Below the pieces are notes generated by a model. That model saw only the letters and a program-made list of their open reading frames with translations, did not search any database and was not told the DNA's origin. This document shows, in pieces, positions 51,871-64,000 of a stretch of 64,000 nt of DNA. The stretch spans positions 62,001-126,000 of the forward strand of contig NC_041777.1 in the NCBI RefSeq assembly GCF_900090045.1, in the 5' to 3' direction. A program made the translations under genes and the position numbers. Within the stretch, counting starts at the first letter, position 1. Every line of letters begins with the position of its first letter. This DNA is from Plasmodium malariae (Eukaryota > Apicomplexa > Aconoidasida > Haemosporida > Plasmodiidae).

Positions 51871-54800
51871 GAAGAATAATTCGTTTTATAAATTCATAGG
51901 AATACCCGCAAATTATATTCTAACGATATATAACTGAAAACAGACGTCAATAAAAAATATTTCTTAAATTTTGTGATATTGATATGGGAAAAAAAAATAT
52001 ATAAAGTAATGAGTAATATAAAAGAAAAAAGCAGAAGTCAAATATAAAAAATGAAATTCATGTATTTAAAAAATATTCGGAATCTATACAATTTTTTTTT
52101 TATTTCTATAGGAATATCTTTAAAAATTTTATATTAACCCTTGATTCAGTGAAAAAAGGAAGATGTTAATGTATACAAAAAAAAATTAATCTTTTTGTTT
52201 TAATTATAATTACATGAATTGACTAAATTTTACGAGATAATATCATTTGATTCCTCAATAAATAATATTTTTAATGAAATTATAACATATGTTGTTTTTA
52301 TAACTTATATTTTTAAAATTTGTGTTATATTCTTATACATATACTATATTAATATATAATATTTAATAGGAAACCATGTTCCAATAAAAGTTATGTTAAA
52401 CGAAGTTTATTAGCATATCACATAAGAATTAATTAATATGTATATAATTATTTGTCAATTTTTTTTTTATTTTTAATAAATAATTAATTTGTCTAAACGC
52501 TCTTATTGTAATTTATTATTAAAATTATATAGTTTTATCAGAATATATTATTTTTTTCCTTAATATGTATTAATTTTTCTTATGTTTTATTATTTTTCAT
52601 GTACCAATGAAAAAAAAATTATTATATTCTTTGATAATTTTTTTGCCTTTTATATTAAGGTACAAAGTTACCCGTTAAGATTAATGATCATTTTCACTAT
52701 TTACATTTTAATATAAAATTTACTGATTTCGTTTCTAACAAAATATGTAATGAAACGAATGAATATAATTATTTCTTTATTCATAAGTATCATGGGAATG
52801 ACATATATATAATATATTATTTTATCATTCTTACATTTAATAAATTTAATCAATGGAAGTATATTATATGCCTTATATTATATACATACAATAACTGAAA
52901 AGAAATAAAAAAAAAATTCATATATATTCTACGCTTCTATCTTCATTATGTTGTATATATATCTCATGTTGTATTTCATATATATAAATAATACTAATAT
53001 GAATAATAAAAATATTTTTGTAGTATTTAGAAAATATGATCATTCCTGTTAAATTAATTATAAAAAATGAAATAATTTTAATAAGCATAATTAAATATTT
53101 ATAAATATATATTTATATAAACATTATTTCAATTATTCGTAAAGGTAAATACGAGAAGAATGGAAATTTTTTTTCATATATATTATTTACTTCATCAATT
53201 TTCTCCAATACACTATATTAAATATGTTTAAATTTTAAAAATTGAGAATCAAAATAATGTTATATCAATTTTTCTTATTTTATTTCATATTTATATTTTT
53301 TAAATAAATTGTTTCTAAAATTATAGAATTTATCATTAATTTTTTTTTTTTTTTAATTAAATATATGTATATATATATATATATATATATAGGTTTAATA
53401 TAATAATAAAAGGAAATAAATAAAGTACATTCTAGTTCTTATATAAAATGTTTTAAGTTTAGTTTAATTATGTTGTATAATGTATTTGTTTAATTATTTC
53501 AATAGTTGGAATAGTTATCCTTTTTCGATACCATTTTATTTCGCAATAGATATTCATGTAATTTTCTTAAAATTTAATTAAATCTACAATTACATAAATA
53601 TACTAATAAAATAATAATCACATATATCTTTTAATTTATTGCTGAACTATTATGGTACTCAAAATTAATAATCTGATACTTAAGTTACTTTAATAAATTA
53701 AAATTATACTAATATAACTTACTATTTCTTACAAATATTCATGACCATATACAAAAAAATATCAAAAACGTATGTACATTGTTAACAGAAAAGAATATAA
53801 TTTTATAAAATATTATAGCGTTTAACATTTAAAAAAGAAAAAAGAAAAAATATTTGTTAATATGTTTATTAGCATTATTTCATACATTCCATGCAGAATT
53901 TTCCATATATACCAGTCTCATTTCCTCCGTTTCCTAAATATATTTTACAATAATAAAAAAAATACATGTATACATTATTTCATTAATTACAAAAAACTTT
54001 TGAAGTGTATGTAAATGTGATAAATAAAACATATATTAATATGATACTGTAATTGCCCTTTAAACCTATTGTAAATCGAATTTAATAAATGAAATTTAAT
54101 TATCGTAATTACTCTCATGACAATTGTATTTTGAATCTTATGTATTATATATATTTAATTATATACTGTAAACATTAGAAGAGAATAGCCCTTTAAATAC
54201 GTCTTAATCATAATTATCTAACACATAAAAAAATATTAAATATTTATAAATTTTCCATAATTACGAAGTTTTTTTTTTTGAATTCATTTTATGTAAAAAG
54301 TTAGCACTACTTAATTGAAGGAATTACTAATTTCCAATAAAAATTACATATATTTTTATACACATTTAAAATGGCGCTAACCTTTAATATATTTTTAGAA
54401 ACATAAAAAAAATAGGAAATATATATAAAAACGCATTTTCCATGATTATATGAATGTAGAAATTGTAAGTTTTTTTTCAATACCCCTAACGATATTTTAG
54501 ACTTCTACAGATAGATACATATATATAATAATTTACTCTTCTGAAATTTTCAATAAAAGAATACATAAATAGTATCTATAAATATATGCTTAATTTAGTT
54601 CATTAAATTGGTCCTTTAATGACATAATAAATAGAAAATAAAAGAATAATTATTTTATAAAATTTTATATGTTTTTAAAAAGAGATGCATAAAATATAAA
54701 AATACGCTAATGTTAATTATATAACCACTATTAATGTTATTACTCAATATTAACATATTTGGGATATCCAATATTTATTATGAAAAATCCAAACATATTA

Positions 54801-55130
54801 TATATATGTGGACAATTTATTAGATAAATATGCATAACTTTTTTACTACATATAATGGGAAAAGAAAATTTTCATTAAATCAACTAAAAAGTGGTAATAA
54901 TAAACATATTACCTATATCAATTTATGATTAATGCATATATATTGATTTTTTATAAAATGATAATTAAAGTTTCAGCAATGTAATAAATTTTGCAACGCA
55001 AATTTTGATATATCAATTCTATAATTATATAATTTTATAATAAATTATCCGTAAAATAATATTAATTAATCCAAAAATACAACTAAAGGTTTATCTAAAT
55101 ATAAATCTCAAAAAAAAAAATGATGTATAA
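51871..55130. other. Spacer between STP1 C and STP1 D
   Basis: No gene is supported. The left part (to about 53.5 kb) matches the 3' flank of STP1 in segments A and B. The right part, about 54.3-54.6 kb, resembles 0.9-1.1 kb: both have AATAGGA-containing sequence followed by CCTCTAATGATATTTTAACT or CCCTAACGATATTTTAGACT. Flank of fam-m type may therefore have been joined here to a truncated STP1. A TA microsatellite lies at 53361-53391. Confidence 0.5.
53361..53391. repeat. (TA)n microsatellite
   Basis: A TA run with one TG interruption near its start, preceded by poly(T). Confidence 0.9.
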
Positions 55131-56846
55131 ATTATAACAGAAGAGGTAACTGAACGTGAACTTCATCTTCAAGCACTGTCTTAACAAAAATTTTCAATTA
55201 CAAAAAATGTATCTAAAGAAGCTAAGGAAATATAACTTACGCAAAATAAAGTATCATAAACAACAACAATTATGAGCCCTCAGATCCAAATATATCATCT
55301 AATGTTACATTATCTATAGAGAAACTTGTAGTCCGAGGAATATCCCATGATACTACAACTATTTTGCCATCTTTTAAAATACCGCTTCCATGCTTACCTT
55401 TAACCGTTTCTCCAACATTTCCAAAAATAAGAGGTACCATTAATTCTGCTTATTCTTCTATTTTTGCAATAAATACACTAATTAACATATATATTTAAAA
55501 GGTTATTATAAGTCCAACGATTAATTCATGTAACACATACATATCATCTATTTCAATAATGTTTCTAATTATTGTTGTATTTTGTATTTATTAAAGTAAA
55601 ATAAAACTTATGTATTAAAATATTCGATAAACATTTTATTAATATAATAACTTATTTTATAATTATGTTCATCCTATATTTTAGTATGCTTTAATACTAA
55701 TGTTTAAAAAAAAAAAAAAAAGTCAAGAAAACAAGTGATATTACATAGAATTCTAGTACCTTTATATATTCACATAAAAAGATAGTTTTTAACACATGAT
55801 AATTTAGAAAACCCAATATGTGATAACGAAGAAATAATAAAAAAAAATAAAAATATATAAACCTAACTTTATAAAAAATGTAAATTTGTCAAAAAAAAAA
55901 AAAAGGACGGTTCAATTTTGACATAGAAGTACATATTGAAGCACTCGAAGAATGCATGAATGAAAAATTGGAATTCTATAAAGGAGAACATTTAGAAGAA
56001 TTACTAGAATTGTACATAAAATAGGAATAAAAAACATATACAAATTTAACAAATAGTGAAATAAAAATTGCATTTAGCAAAAATAGCAATGATATTAAAA
56101 AAAAAAAAAAATTCTACTGAATTAATGAAAAGAATAGCCCGGAAATATTTCAGAAAAATCGAAAAAAGTTTAATAATTTGAAAAATGAATGAAAAAAAGA
56201 ACAAGATTACTTAAAAAAAAATGAAGAATTATAAAGGCAACTGTCAAATGAAATTCAAAAAATTCCTTTTTTAGAATAAGAAAAAGATAAATGGACACAC
56301 GAGATGCCAAAAAAGGGTGTGATAATAGAACAATATTTTGAACAGGACTCTTTTAGGAAATTAATAGAGTAATTATAGAATATATCATATGAATATGAAA
56401 ATGTGCAAACTAAAAATTAGGTGTCACCAATAAATAGGGAAAGATGGAGTAACTAAGGCATGAAGAATCATATAGATAAGTAACAAAAAAGTAACTAAAA
56501 AAATGTGGGTTCTCGTTCTTATGATGGTAATTAATAAAATAAAAAAAAGAAGAAATTTTAGAAATTATGGAATTGTATTTTGATAGTTCCATAAATTAAT
56601 GGAGATCGGAAGAAAGTTTAAATAGAAGATCTCATAATAAAAAATACATAATTGAAATATAAGGAAATGCCTTAGAAAGTAGTAAAAATAAAAACATGCA
56701 TGCTTATATAGGTGAATACTTCCTTATACAGGAGGTACACGATTAGATAATCTAATATAGATGTATATTCCATAGATAATGAAAATAATGTACACAAATC
56801 TGATCAAAATAAAGAACAGTACATCCTAGTAATTAGTAAGTATATA
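55131..56846 (+). pseudogene. STP1: STP1 pseudogene, copy D (5'-truncated)
   Basis: The 3' two thirds of an STP1 gene. The conserved N-terminal domain and exon 1 seen in copies A and C are absent. The remnant begins in a stop-containing acidic part (VTERELHLQALS), then a Ser/Thr/Pro-rich stalk (SSNVTLSIEKL, LPSFKIPLPCLPLTVSPTFP). It continues to a membrane span (SSISIMFLIIVVFCIY) ending at AAAGTAAAAT near 55600. The 3' exon opens with a run of 16 A near 55704. Its C-terminal module (EVHIEALEECMNEKLEFYKG, W-containing repeats) is full of stops and indels, and it ends around 56846 by comparison with copy B. The minus-strand frame at 56410-56592 is antisense shadow. Confidence 0.75.
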
Positions 56847-59800
56847 TTCACAATATATTCTAATCACATCCAAGTTGTACCAAATAAATGATTAAACAGA
56901 TATCTCCTTAAATTTTTTCGTATTTGACGGAAACAAGGAAAAAGCTTAAAGTATAATGAACTATATAAAGGGTAAAATCAAGCATGATTTACAAAATATG
57001 AAATGAAGTTATGTTAAAAAATATTTTATATATATGTAATTTGTTTTATTTATGTAAGAATATCTATAATAGAGTTATATTAATTCTCAATTCAATAAAA
57101 GCAGTACGATGTTAAAGTTCATATAAAAAAAAAAATTAATTCTTATATACTAAATATTAGCATATGAATTAATAAAATTTTACGTAATTTGCTTTGTCTG
57201 ATTTCTTAATAACATATTATTTTAGGAAAATAATAAGATATATATTGTAATTTTTTTTTAAAACACATACTATTTATGTATATATATAACTAAATTAACA
57301 CAATGCATTATTTTGAGAACCATATTCCGACAACAATAAGATAAAAGAGAAGAAGAGTACCCTAGATAAGAATGTCCTTAGTTACATATATATTGTTTGT
57401 TAATCTTTTTTAAGTCTTTTTCAAATAATTAATTATCCTAAAACTTCTTTACGTATTTTAATTTTGATATTTTATAGTTATATAAGAAAATGTAATCATA
57501 TGCTTTACCATAAGATGAATTAATTTTTTGCATGTTTAATAATAAGAACATTTTTAATGAACCATTGGAAAAAAAATATTATTAAATTATCTGATAATTC
57601 ACTTTTTTTTATATTATGATATAATGTTATACATTATCTTGAATTACATATTATGACATGTATAATATAATATTTAATGGATTTATTTTTAAACGAATTT
57701 GTAATTAAACAAATAAATATTAATAATTATTCTTTGAATAATAAGAAATATGATAACTATGTACATAAAATAAGTAATTATATAATACAGAGATACATTA
57801 CTTATATTGCTCATATTAAATACTTTATATTATTAATATAAAATAAAATATATACAATATATGTCCTACTTTCATAATTTCAATAAGTTATTATATTTAT
57901 GATACTTAAAATTAAAACTTAAAATATTTCTGAATACTTGAAAAACATGATTATTGTTAAATTAATGTAAAAGATAATTATGAAGAGGTAAACAGGTTTC
58001 ATATGTATAATTAAACATATATTATATATATATTATGTATTTATTATATATTTGTTATTTGTGATCTTCAATAACAGAAAAATGGAACATTTATTCACTT
58101 ATAGTATTTAGTATTTTTCTGTAATATAATATTAAAGTTAAAATATTTAAGAAAAAGGACGTAAAATATAGCTACATTAATACTTCTTCTTTTAATATTT
58201 CGAATAAATTATTTTAAAAATTAAGAACATATTATTAAATTTTTTCCTTTTATTTTATTATTATGTAATATAACTGGACAAAAAAAAGGAAATTTTTTTT
58301 TTTAATTTTTACAAATAAAAATTTTATCATGTTCTAAATTTAGATAAAAGTTCGAATTTCTCAGACATTTTATTAATTAGTTTTAGTACAAATTCAAACA
58401 TTATTATATTGACAACAAAAAATATTATACAGTATTGTTATTCATACAGCTTGTTTGTTGCATTTGTTTTATCTATTTAATTAATTATTCATTTTTTATT
58501 TCTTTAAAACGCACATTATAATTTAATTAAATTCATAGTAATCTGAAATTTCATTATTTGTATAACATATATCTATAATAGATAAAACTTGTTCACATAG
58601 TTTAACAGTAATTTATATTAACCACATATGATTATTAACAATGAGATATATAAATGATTCTATGAAAATTGGTTATATTGCAATAAACTACGGGTATTAT
58701 ATATTCCTTCATATGGTAAATTTAAATTGTTATATTAGGTAGTTTGAAAACTTTTTAAAATAAATCCTTTGCATACACATTAACGCATGATCCACAAGTA
58801 ATAATATTTAATATGTTAAGTGTTAATATTAGTCTTGTATATATATATATTAAAAGGCCATTGAATCTAAATTTTTATGACAGTTAGGTTCGTTTGAATA
58901 TTTACGGTTATATTACTTATTTTTATATTAAAAATGCATCACGAATAAAAAGATGCATTAAATTAAATAGTCTTTTTCGAATTATATAACGTAGTAACTC
59001 ATATATTATATTAAAACATTCATAATTGTGAAAGCATTATTAATCTATGTGTTATCCACATTAACTATTTATTATATGATAATCACCTTAAAAACTCTTT
59101 TATCATAACGAAACTTAAGGTTTAATTATTGGTATTAAGGAAATGCCGTGAACACTGCTAATAAATATTGCCCACCGCAATAATTATAGACATATATATA
59201 ACTACTAATGGTTTATAACATTTTCATTAGAAACGATCATAAAAAATATTCTACATGATATTCAAGTTTGTTATTTTTAAAAAATTAAATTCTTTTACAT
59301 ATATATGAATATTCTTTCCATTTATAAGAAATTATGCAAAAATTATTAAAATTTCAAATAGATGTATTTTGAAGGTACTTTATTTATTATTAAGTTTTAC
59401 ATATAAATGATATTTTCATTAAATTTCTAGACATAAGTCGTCACATTTTATTCTGAATTCATTTATAAAAAAAAAATATAAATATAATTAAAAATTTTAA
59501 ATGTATTTAATATATATATATAATAAAAGAACTTAAGGTAACTAACTAATAGATATGAATTTATATGTGATTAAACATCCAAATATATAAAAAAAAAAAA
59601 TTGCATCAAAATATATTTTACCTTATATGAATACGTGTGCAAATAAACATATAAATAGAATATGTATAATTATTATAAACTTAGTCAGTTATCGGGAAGG
59701 AATTTATATTATAATTTATTTCTTTATATTATAGAACAACTTTTCAAATGGGAAATATATTTATATAATTTCTAGATATATAGTTAAATAATAGTAAATA

Positions 59801-61018
59801 AATTATCGCTGAAATAAATTTAATATGTTTTTAACACTATAATGAAAAAATAATATATTTAATTAAAACTAATAATGTCTTTATTACTCATAATGCTAAT
59901 TCATCTTTTTTCACTAATTCATGATCCTGACATAATAGTTCTAATGTATTTCTATAAGCCCATTTTTTTATCGGGTAATTAAATATTTTATTTTTATATA
60001 ATGTAAATAAAGTAATAATACAATATTAAAAAGTGTTATAAATGTTAATTAGTTTTTTACTTTTATTTCTTTATAATGTTTTTTTATTATATATAAATAA
60101 ATTGAATTTTATTAATTTTTTTTTATTTTTTTTTTAATTATATTTTCTTATTTTAATCGCTGGAATTGAAAAAAATAGACATTTATTGAAAATTTTGAAT
60201 TAATATTAAAGACTCTGCAACTACCATATTATTATATTATGATTTATATTGTTTAAAAACAAAACTAGATCTCATCTTATATAATATATTAATAAAAGAA
60301 TTTTCACTTATATAAAATTTTTTTTTTTCCTTTAACAGTTTATTATGTATTTTTGAATAAAATATTGAAGACACTAATATTGCATATATTGCATGATACT
60401 ATATTGTATTAAATCCATATTATTATGGGTATTTTTTGTTTAAAAAATATTTTTCTAATTGAAAATTATTTTAGATAAAATTTACATATGTTTACTTAAA
60501 ATGTTAGATAACTTCAAAATATTTTTAAGAATTCTAAAAGAAACAGAAAAAATTTAAATACTATTTTTCAAAAGCCTCATATATATTATGCCAAGTAGCA
60601 TTATTACATTTTATCGATTTTTATAACTAAATTAACAAAACAATCTATTAATACACATAGAAAATATATTAATATAAATAAATCTCTTCAAATAATTTAT
60701 TTACAGCTTGCCTAGTAGCAATTATTATATAATAATTATATTTTTTTAAATTTCTTTTTAAATCCTGTTCAATATATATTATATTAATAATATTTTTATA
60801 TAGAAATATTACTGTAATATTTTTATTTATATAATTTTTCCGCTTTTTACTTTTGAATATAAGTTATAGTTAACATTTGTTCAAGCTAAAAAGTCTTAAA
60901 TTTTGAGCAGAATACAATAAAAAAAAAATTGTATTTTCGGTTTAATTTTATCGAAAAAAGTATAAGACAAAATATTCTAATTTCACAGATTATTTTTAAT
61001 CTACAAAATAAATTCGAT
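56847..61018. other. Spacer inside segment D
   Basis: No gene is supported between STP1 D and the exported-protein gene. The first part matches the 3' flank of the other STP1 copies (AAGAATATCTATAATAGAGTTATATTAATTCTCAATTCAATAAAA). The part just before 61019 matches the 5' untranslated region of the A and B exported-protein copies and probably includes the leader of the intact gene. The open frame upstream of ATG 61019, back to 60929, has only a TTG and is not taken as coding. Confidence 0.55.
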
Positions 61019-61933
61019 ATGATTATACAGACAAATAAATTATTTTTTTCTAAAATTTTTACTTTTATCCTATTAAAATGGATATACCAATGGGCGCATG
61101 AGGTAGGATAATTATTATATTCAATAATTTTTTATACATTTTTGTGTAATCTTTCATTTTCATCTTAAAATGTATATTTTATTAATATTCAATTAGGGAC
61201 ATTTTTTTAAATATTAAATATTTACCCTCCTGTTTAGGCAAATATATCAGGAATATCATGGAATAATATAAACAATCTAAATAATGCACCAAGTATAAGG
61301 TTAAGAAGGTTACTGTATTCAGAAAAAGATATATATTACCAAAAACGATACAATTCCTTAAAAAAAAATGCAATGAAAATAGTAAACGAAGATGAATATA
61401 ATTTCGGAAATAAATTAAATTCGTTACTAGAAAATATTAATTTACCAAAAAATTTTAAAACATTATTATATGATGAAAAAGTTCCCATATCATCTGATTT
61501 GTTTGTATATAATGTCGGTGTTAAATATTTCAATGATTCATTAAATTATGATAATCATAAAACAGAATCTGGAGAATTAAAAAAAGAATCGTTTCAAATG
61601 AAAAAACATAAAACAGGAAAAAAAACGTTCTTATCAAGGATGTTTAAATTATTGAAGAAATTAGATACAAAATATGAAAAAGAAGTAATAAAACTATTGA
61701 GTCTTCACTTTAATACGAACAATCAAAATGAAGGTAAATCTGAAGGAAGTATTATTAAAAACTTACTTATGGTTTTTGCTCCACTTTATATAGCCAAAGC
61801 TATGATAATTTTGTTTAGCATAAATAACTATACTAATGCTGCATTAACGGCAATTACACTGTTATTTATCTCGTTATTTTATATTTCCTTTAAATTTTTG
61901 AAAAATATTAAAAAAAGTAATAAAGCAAGTTAA
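61019..61933 (+). CDS. Plasmodium exported protein, unknown function (two exons, intact)
   Basis: An intact protein of about 259 residues. Exon 1 is 61019-61102: 28 codons, MIIQTNKLFFSKIFTFILLK with a signal-like core, ending WAHE, donor GTAGGA. Exon 2 is 61238-61933, after CCTCCTGTTTAG, in phase 0. A motif RLRRLLYSE (R51-x-L53) lies 23 residues into exon 2, where a PEXEL export motif is expected. The fifth position is Y, not E, D or Q, whereas the decayed copy B has canonical RRLLD. The middle is Lys-rich (MKKHKTGKKTFLSRMFKLLK, then KLDTKYEKEVIKLL). Two membrane spans follow at about residues 203-223 (LLMVFAPLYIAKAMIILF) and 227-246 (AALTAITLLFISLFYISF), with a short basic tail. The layout of signal, PEXEL and two spans fits exported proteins in the parasitophorous vacuole or red-cell membrane system. 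I cannot assign a named subfamily. The start is supported by ATG in the same place in copy B. Minus-strand frames at 61182 and 61336 are shadows. Confidence 0.87.
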
Positions 61934-62231
61934 AGAGGGTTTATAAAAGTTCAAAACTCTTGTGGTCATGCTGGAAAAAAATTCTTGTAAGTATCTAACA
62001 TTATTTTACTTACATTAATATACATAATATTTTAAGCATTTAAGGGTTCATAAAAGCTTCTGTTATATATGTGATATATGAATTATATAGTATTGAAGTT
62101 ATATTAAAGAAAAATTCATATAATGTCATTCATATATCGTGTAGTGTAAATGAGTTACATACCTATTTTGTTTATATTTATATAATTAACTTTGCACTAC
62201 TGCTGTAAGAAAATGTAAACTTATTTATTCC

Positions 62232-62252
62232 TTTTTTTTTTTTTTTTTTTTT
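62232..62252. repeat. Poly(T) run
   Basis: About 21 consecutive T, 300 bases after the exported-protein gene. Confidence 0.9.
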
Positions 62253-63961
62253 GTATTTTTTAATTATTTATGTTGGAAAATCGGCTAATATATCTTTGTT
62301 TTAATTATTTTCCCGAAGTTTTATTTCTTCTTTTTTTTTTTATTGAATTTGTAATTTATTGTTTTAATGCTTATTATATTATGTGCTTTTCAACATAAAT
62401 TTGAATATATAAAGATATAATATTATCAAGTTTTTTTATTATCCTTCTTATGTAAATTCATTTATTTGTATTCGCATACATGTGCATTACATGTTAATTA
62501 GGATAGTTGTACTCAGAAAAACACCATACTAGACATTAATGTGTTTTAATTAAATATAAGAATTAATTTAACAAGAATTTTTTACTTAATAAAAAGCTTG
62601 TTTATGAGGTAAATTTTAATTTTTTAAGATGAACTATTTGATTGCGAGGCAAATAAACGTAATAAAAAATTACTTTTATGTTATGAATAAAAACATTTCA
62701 TGTTCATTTGTTCATTGTCCATATTTAAATGAATTAATTATTTTATTATATTTTATTTTTATCTTTTATATCATGACATTTATGTAATAATTTTTCATGT
62801 TATTTATTTTTTCAACTTTTATTGTCTAAGCTCCTTCTTTTCTTTATATTCCACACAAATATATAATATTAATGTAAAATAAAATTAATTTGATACTGTA
62901 TATATATTTTACACCTACCTTAATTTGCATATTATTCTTATTAAAATTAGGCAATTCTGAAGTTGCATATACATTAAGAAATTGTATCTCAGTCTTCTCT
63001 AATAGATTAATTACTAAAAATATAAGATGTGAAACAAAATGTTATATCTTTTTATACTATTTATGTTATCGGACCTTCCAGATAGAGAAATAAACATGTA
63101 TATTTTTACAAATGTAATTTCTTTTTTATAAGTTCTTATTAATAATAGTTAATTTCATTTGTACAAAAAATCTAACGTTGGATAAAAAAACTAATAATGA
63201 ATAATTTTTGTAAGGTAATAATAAAACAGCAGATGTGTAATTCTTCGTAATGTAAATTCACAATATCAGTGTATCTCCCATATAGATATGTTAATCTTCC
63301 CTTTGAAATACAGCATACGTATGATGATTAATCATTAAATTGAACTATATCTGAATTAATAAATAAAAACTAGGCATTCAATTTTATGAATCATAACTTG
63401 TATGCTATATCACATACAATTTAAAAGTAATATGTATTAATTATTATGATATCGTTAATTATTTATGTGTTTAAAACACTTAACCCTTTTGAATGTAACA
63501 AATGAATTGGAAAATTCCCAGCCATATTTAATAATTATTTTGTTATATGAAAAAATTTTATATTACTAAGAATTCTTTTTTTATATCATACATAAATATT
63601 CATATTTTTGTACGTAATTTTGTGAAATGGAAATCTCTACATGCTTTGCTGTGCCTATGAGCTAGCTATTCTTTTGTATATTGTACTAAATTTTTACAAC
63701 CCTTGATGCTCATTTGTATAATAGTGCGTACGAAATTATATTTTATATTTCGTTATTTATAGCATTTTATTTGTTATATATATGTTCAGGAATATTTTTA
63801 AATCTTTTATGTATTATTTATTCGTAATGTCTAATGAAGTCGTTAAAAATAGATCTTTCTGTATATACTATATTGTATGATGTACCCTACAAAATTAAAT
63901 ATAAAAGTATTGAACATAAAAATTTAAATAAAAGAACATATAAAAAAAGGAAAATGAATTT

Positions 63962-63980
63962 AAAAAAAAAAAAAAAAAAA
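63962..63980. repeat. Poly(A) run
   Basis: About 19 consecutive A close to the window end, in A/T-rich intergenic DNA. Confidence 0.9.
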
Positions 63981-64000
63981 TTTTATTTAACTTTTATAAA

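Larger units (their letters stand above)
47460..53500. repeat. Duplicated segment C (partial: STP1 and flanks only)
   Basis: A fourth copy of the STP1 part of the repeated segment. Upstream similarity to B is visible around 47500-47700 and 48730-48900. Downstream similarity to A, B and D runs through about 52050-53500 (AAAAATATTCGGAATCTA, TAGGAATATCT, CCCTTGATTCAGTGA). Unlike A, B and D it is not followed by an exported-protein gene. Boundaries are approximate. Confidence 0.55.
55100..63260. repeat. Duplicated segment D (truncated STP1 + intact exported gene)
   Basis: Copy D of the reiterated segment. It starts inside the Ser/Thr-rich stalk of STP1 and so lacks the upstream region and N-terminal exons present in A, B and C. 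It then carries the spacer, the intact exported-protein gene and the shared downstream flank. That flank matches A at 13730-13760, 14050-14130 and 14220-14340, for example GATTAATTACTAAAAAT and ATTTATGTTA followed by AGGTAGAG or AGATAGAG. Boundaries are approximate. Confidence 0.6.
61934..64000. other. 3' flank of segment D to window end
   Basis: No gene is supported. The part to about 63260 matches the sequence after the other exported-protein copies. Poly(T) is at 62232-62252 and poly(A) at 63962-63980. A plus-strand frame at 62890-63093 starts with TTG and lies in this shared flank; the corresponding part of segment A has no such frame, so it is rejected. Confidence 0.55.

Noticed and set aside
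61182..61533. Minus-strand open frames at 61182-61373 and 61336-61533
   Set aside because: Antisense to the intact exported-protein gene.
62890..63093. Plus-strand open frame of 67 codons starting with TTG
   Set aside because: It lies in the non-coding flank shared with segment A, where no corresponding frame is kept.
1..64000. tRNA, rRNA, CRISPR arrays, transposons or bacterial-type operons
   Set aside because: No cloverleaf with the expected conserved loops, no rRNA-like stretch, no spaced direct-repeat array and no transposase motif was seen on either strand. The genome type also makes CRISPR and operons implausible.

Overview
The window is very A+T-rich DNA (about four fifths A+T by eye) with long non-coding spacers, short GT-AG introns and only a few multigene-family members. 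It reads as Plasmodium subtelomeric DNA. The combination of a PIR gene, fam-m genes (signal-type first exon, an RxLA-type export motif, two C-terminal membrane spans) and several STP1 copies points to Plasmodium malariae or a very close relative such as P. brasilianum or P. malariae-like. P. ovale also has many PIR and STP1 genes, but fam-m is, as far as I know, specific to the malariae lineage. No telomere repeat, rRNA, tRNA, CRISPR array or housekeeping gene was seen. The species call rests on family recognition, not a database search.

Layout, left to right. 0-3 kb: a frameshifted fam-m pseudogene on the minus strand. 5.9-8.5 kb: STP1 pseudogene A (+). 12.5-13.2 kb: pseudogene of a two-exon exported-protein family (+). 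16.1-17.3 kb: PIR pseudogene (-). 20.0-21.7 kb: an intact three-exon PIR gene (+), divergent from the previous one. 25.8-28.3 kb: STP1 pseudogene B (+). 32.7-33.5 kb: second exported-protein pseudogene (+). 37.8-38.7 kb: a different exported-protein pseudogene (-). 42.0-43.0 kb: an intact two-exon fam-m gene (-). 45.1-46.9 kb: a patch of unrecognised, possibly decayed coding sequence. 49.3-51.9 kb: STP1 pseudogene C (+). 55.1-56.9 kb: 5'-truncated STP1 pseudogene D (+). 61.0-61.9 kb: the intact member of the exported-protein family (+).

The main structural result is that the window is built from repeated segments. 'STP1 copy, 4-5 kb of spacer, exported-protein gene, about 1.5 kb of flank' occurs three times (A, B, D), with a fourth partial copy (C). 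Non-coding sequence upstream, between and downstream of the genes is recognisably shared. Only the D exported-protein gene is intact; the A and B copies and all four STP1 copies are broken. fam-m and PIR show the same pattern, one intact and one decayed copy each, and the two fam-m copies also share their 3' flank.

Only three genes look functional: PIR (19960-21668), fam-m (42050-42951) and the exported protein (61019-61933). All three encode proteins expected in the infected red cell (surface, export or host-cell remodelling). No new enzyme system was found. The points of interest are the segmental duplication, the pattern of gene decay, and the 45-47 kb patch.
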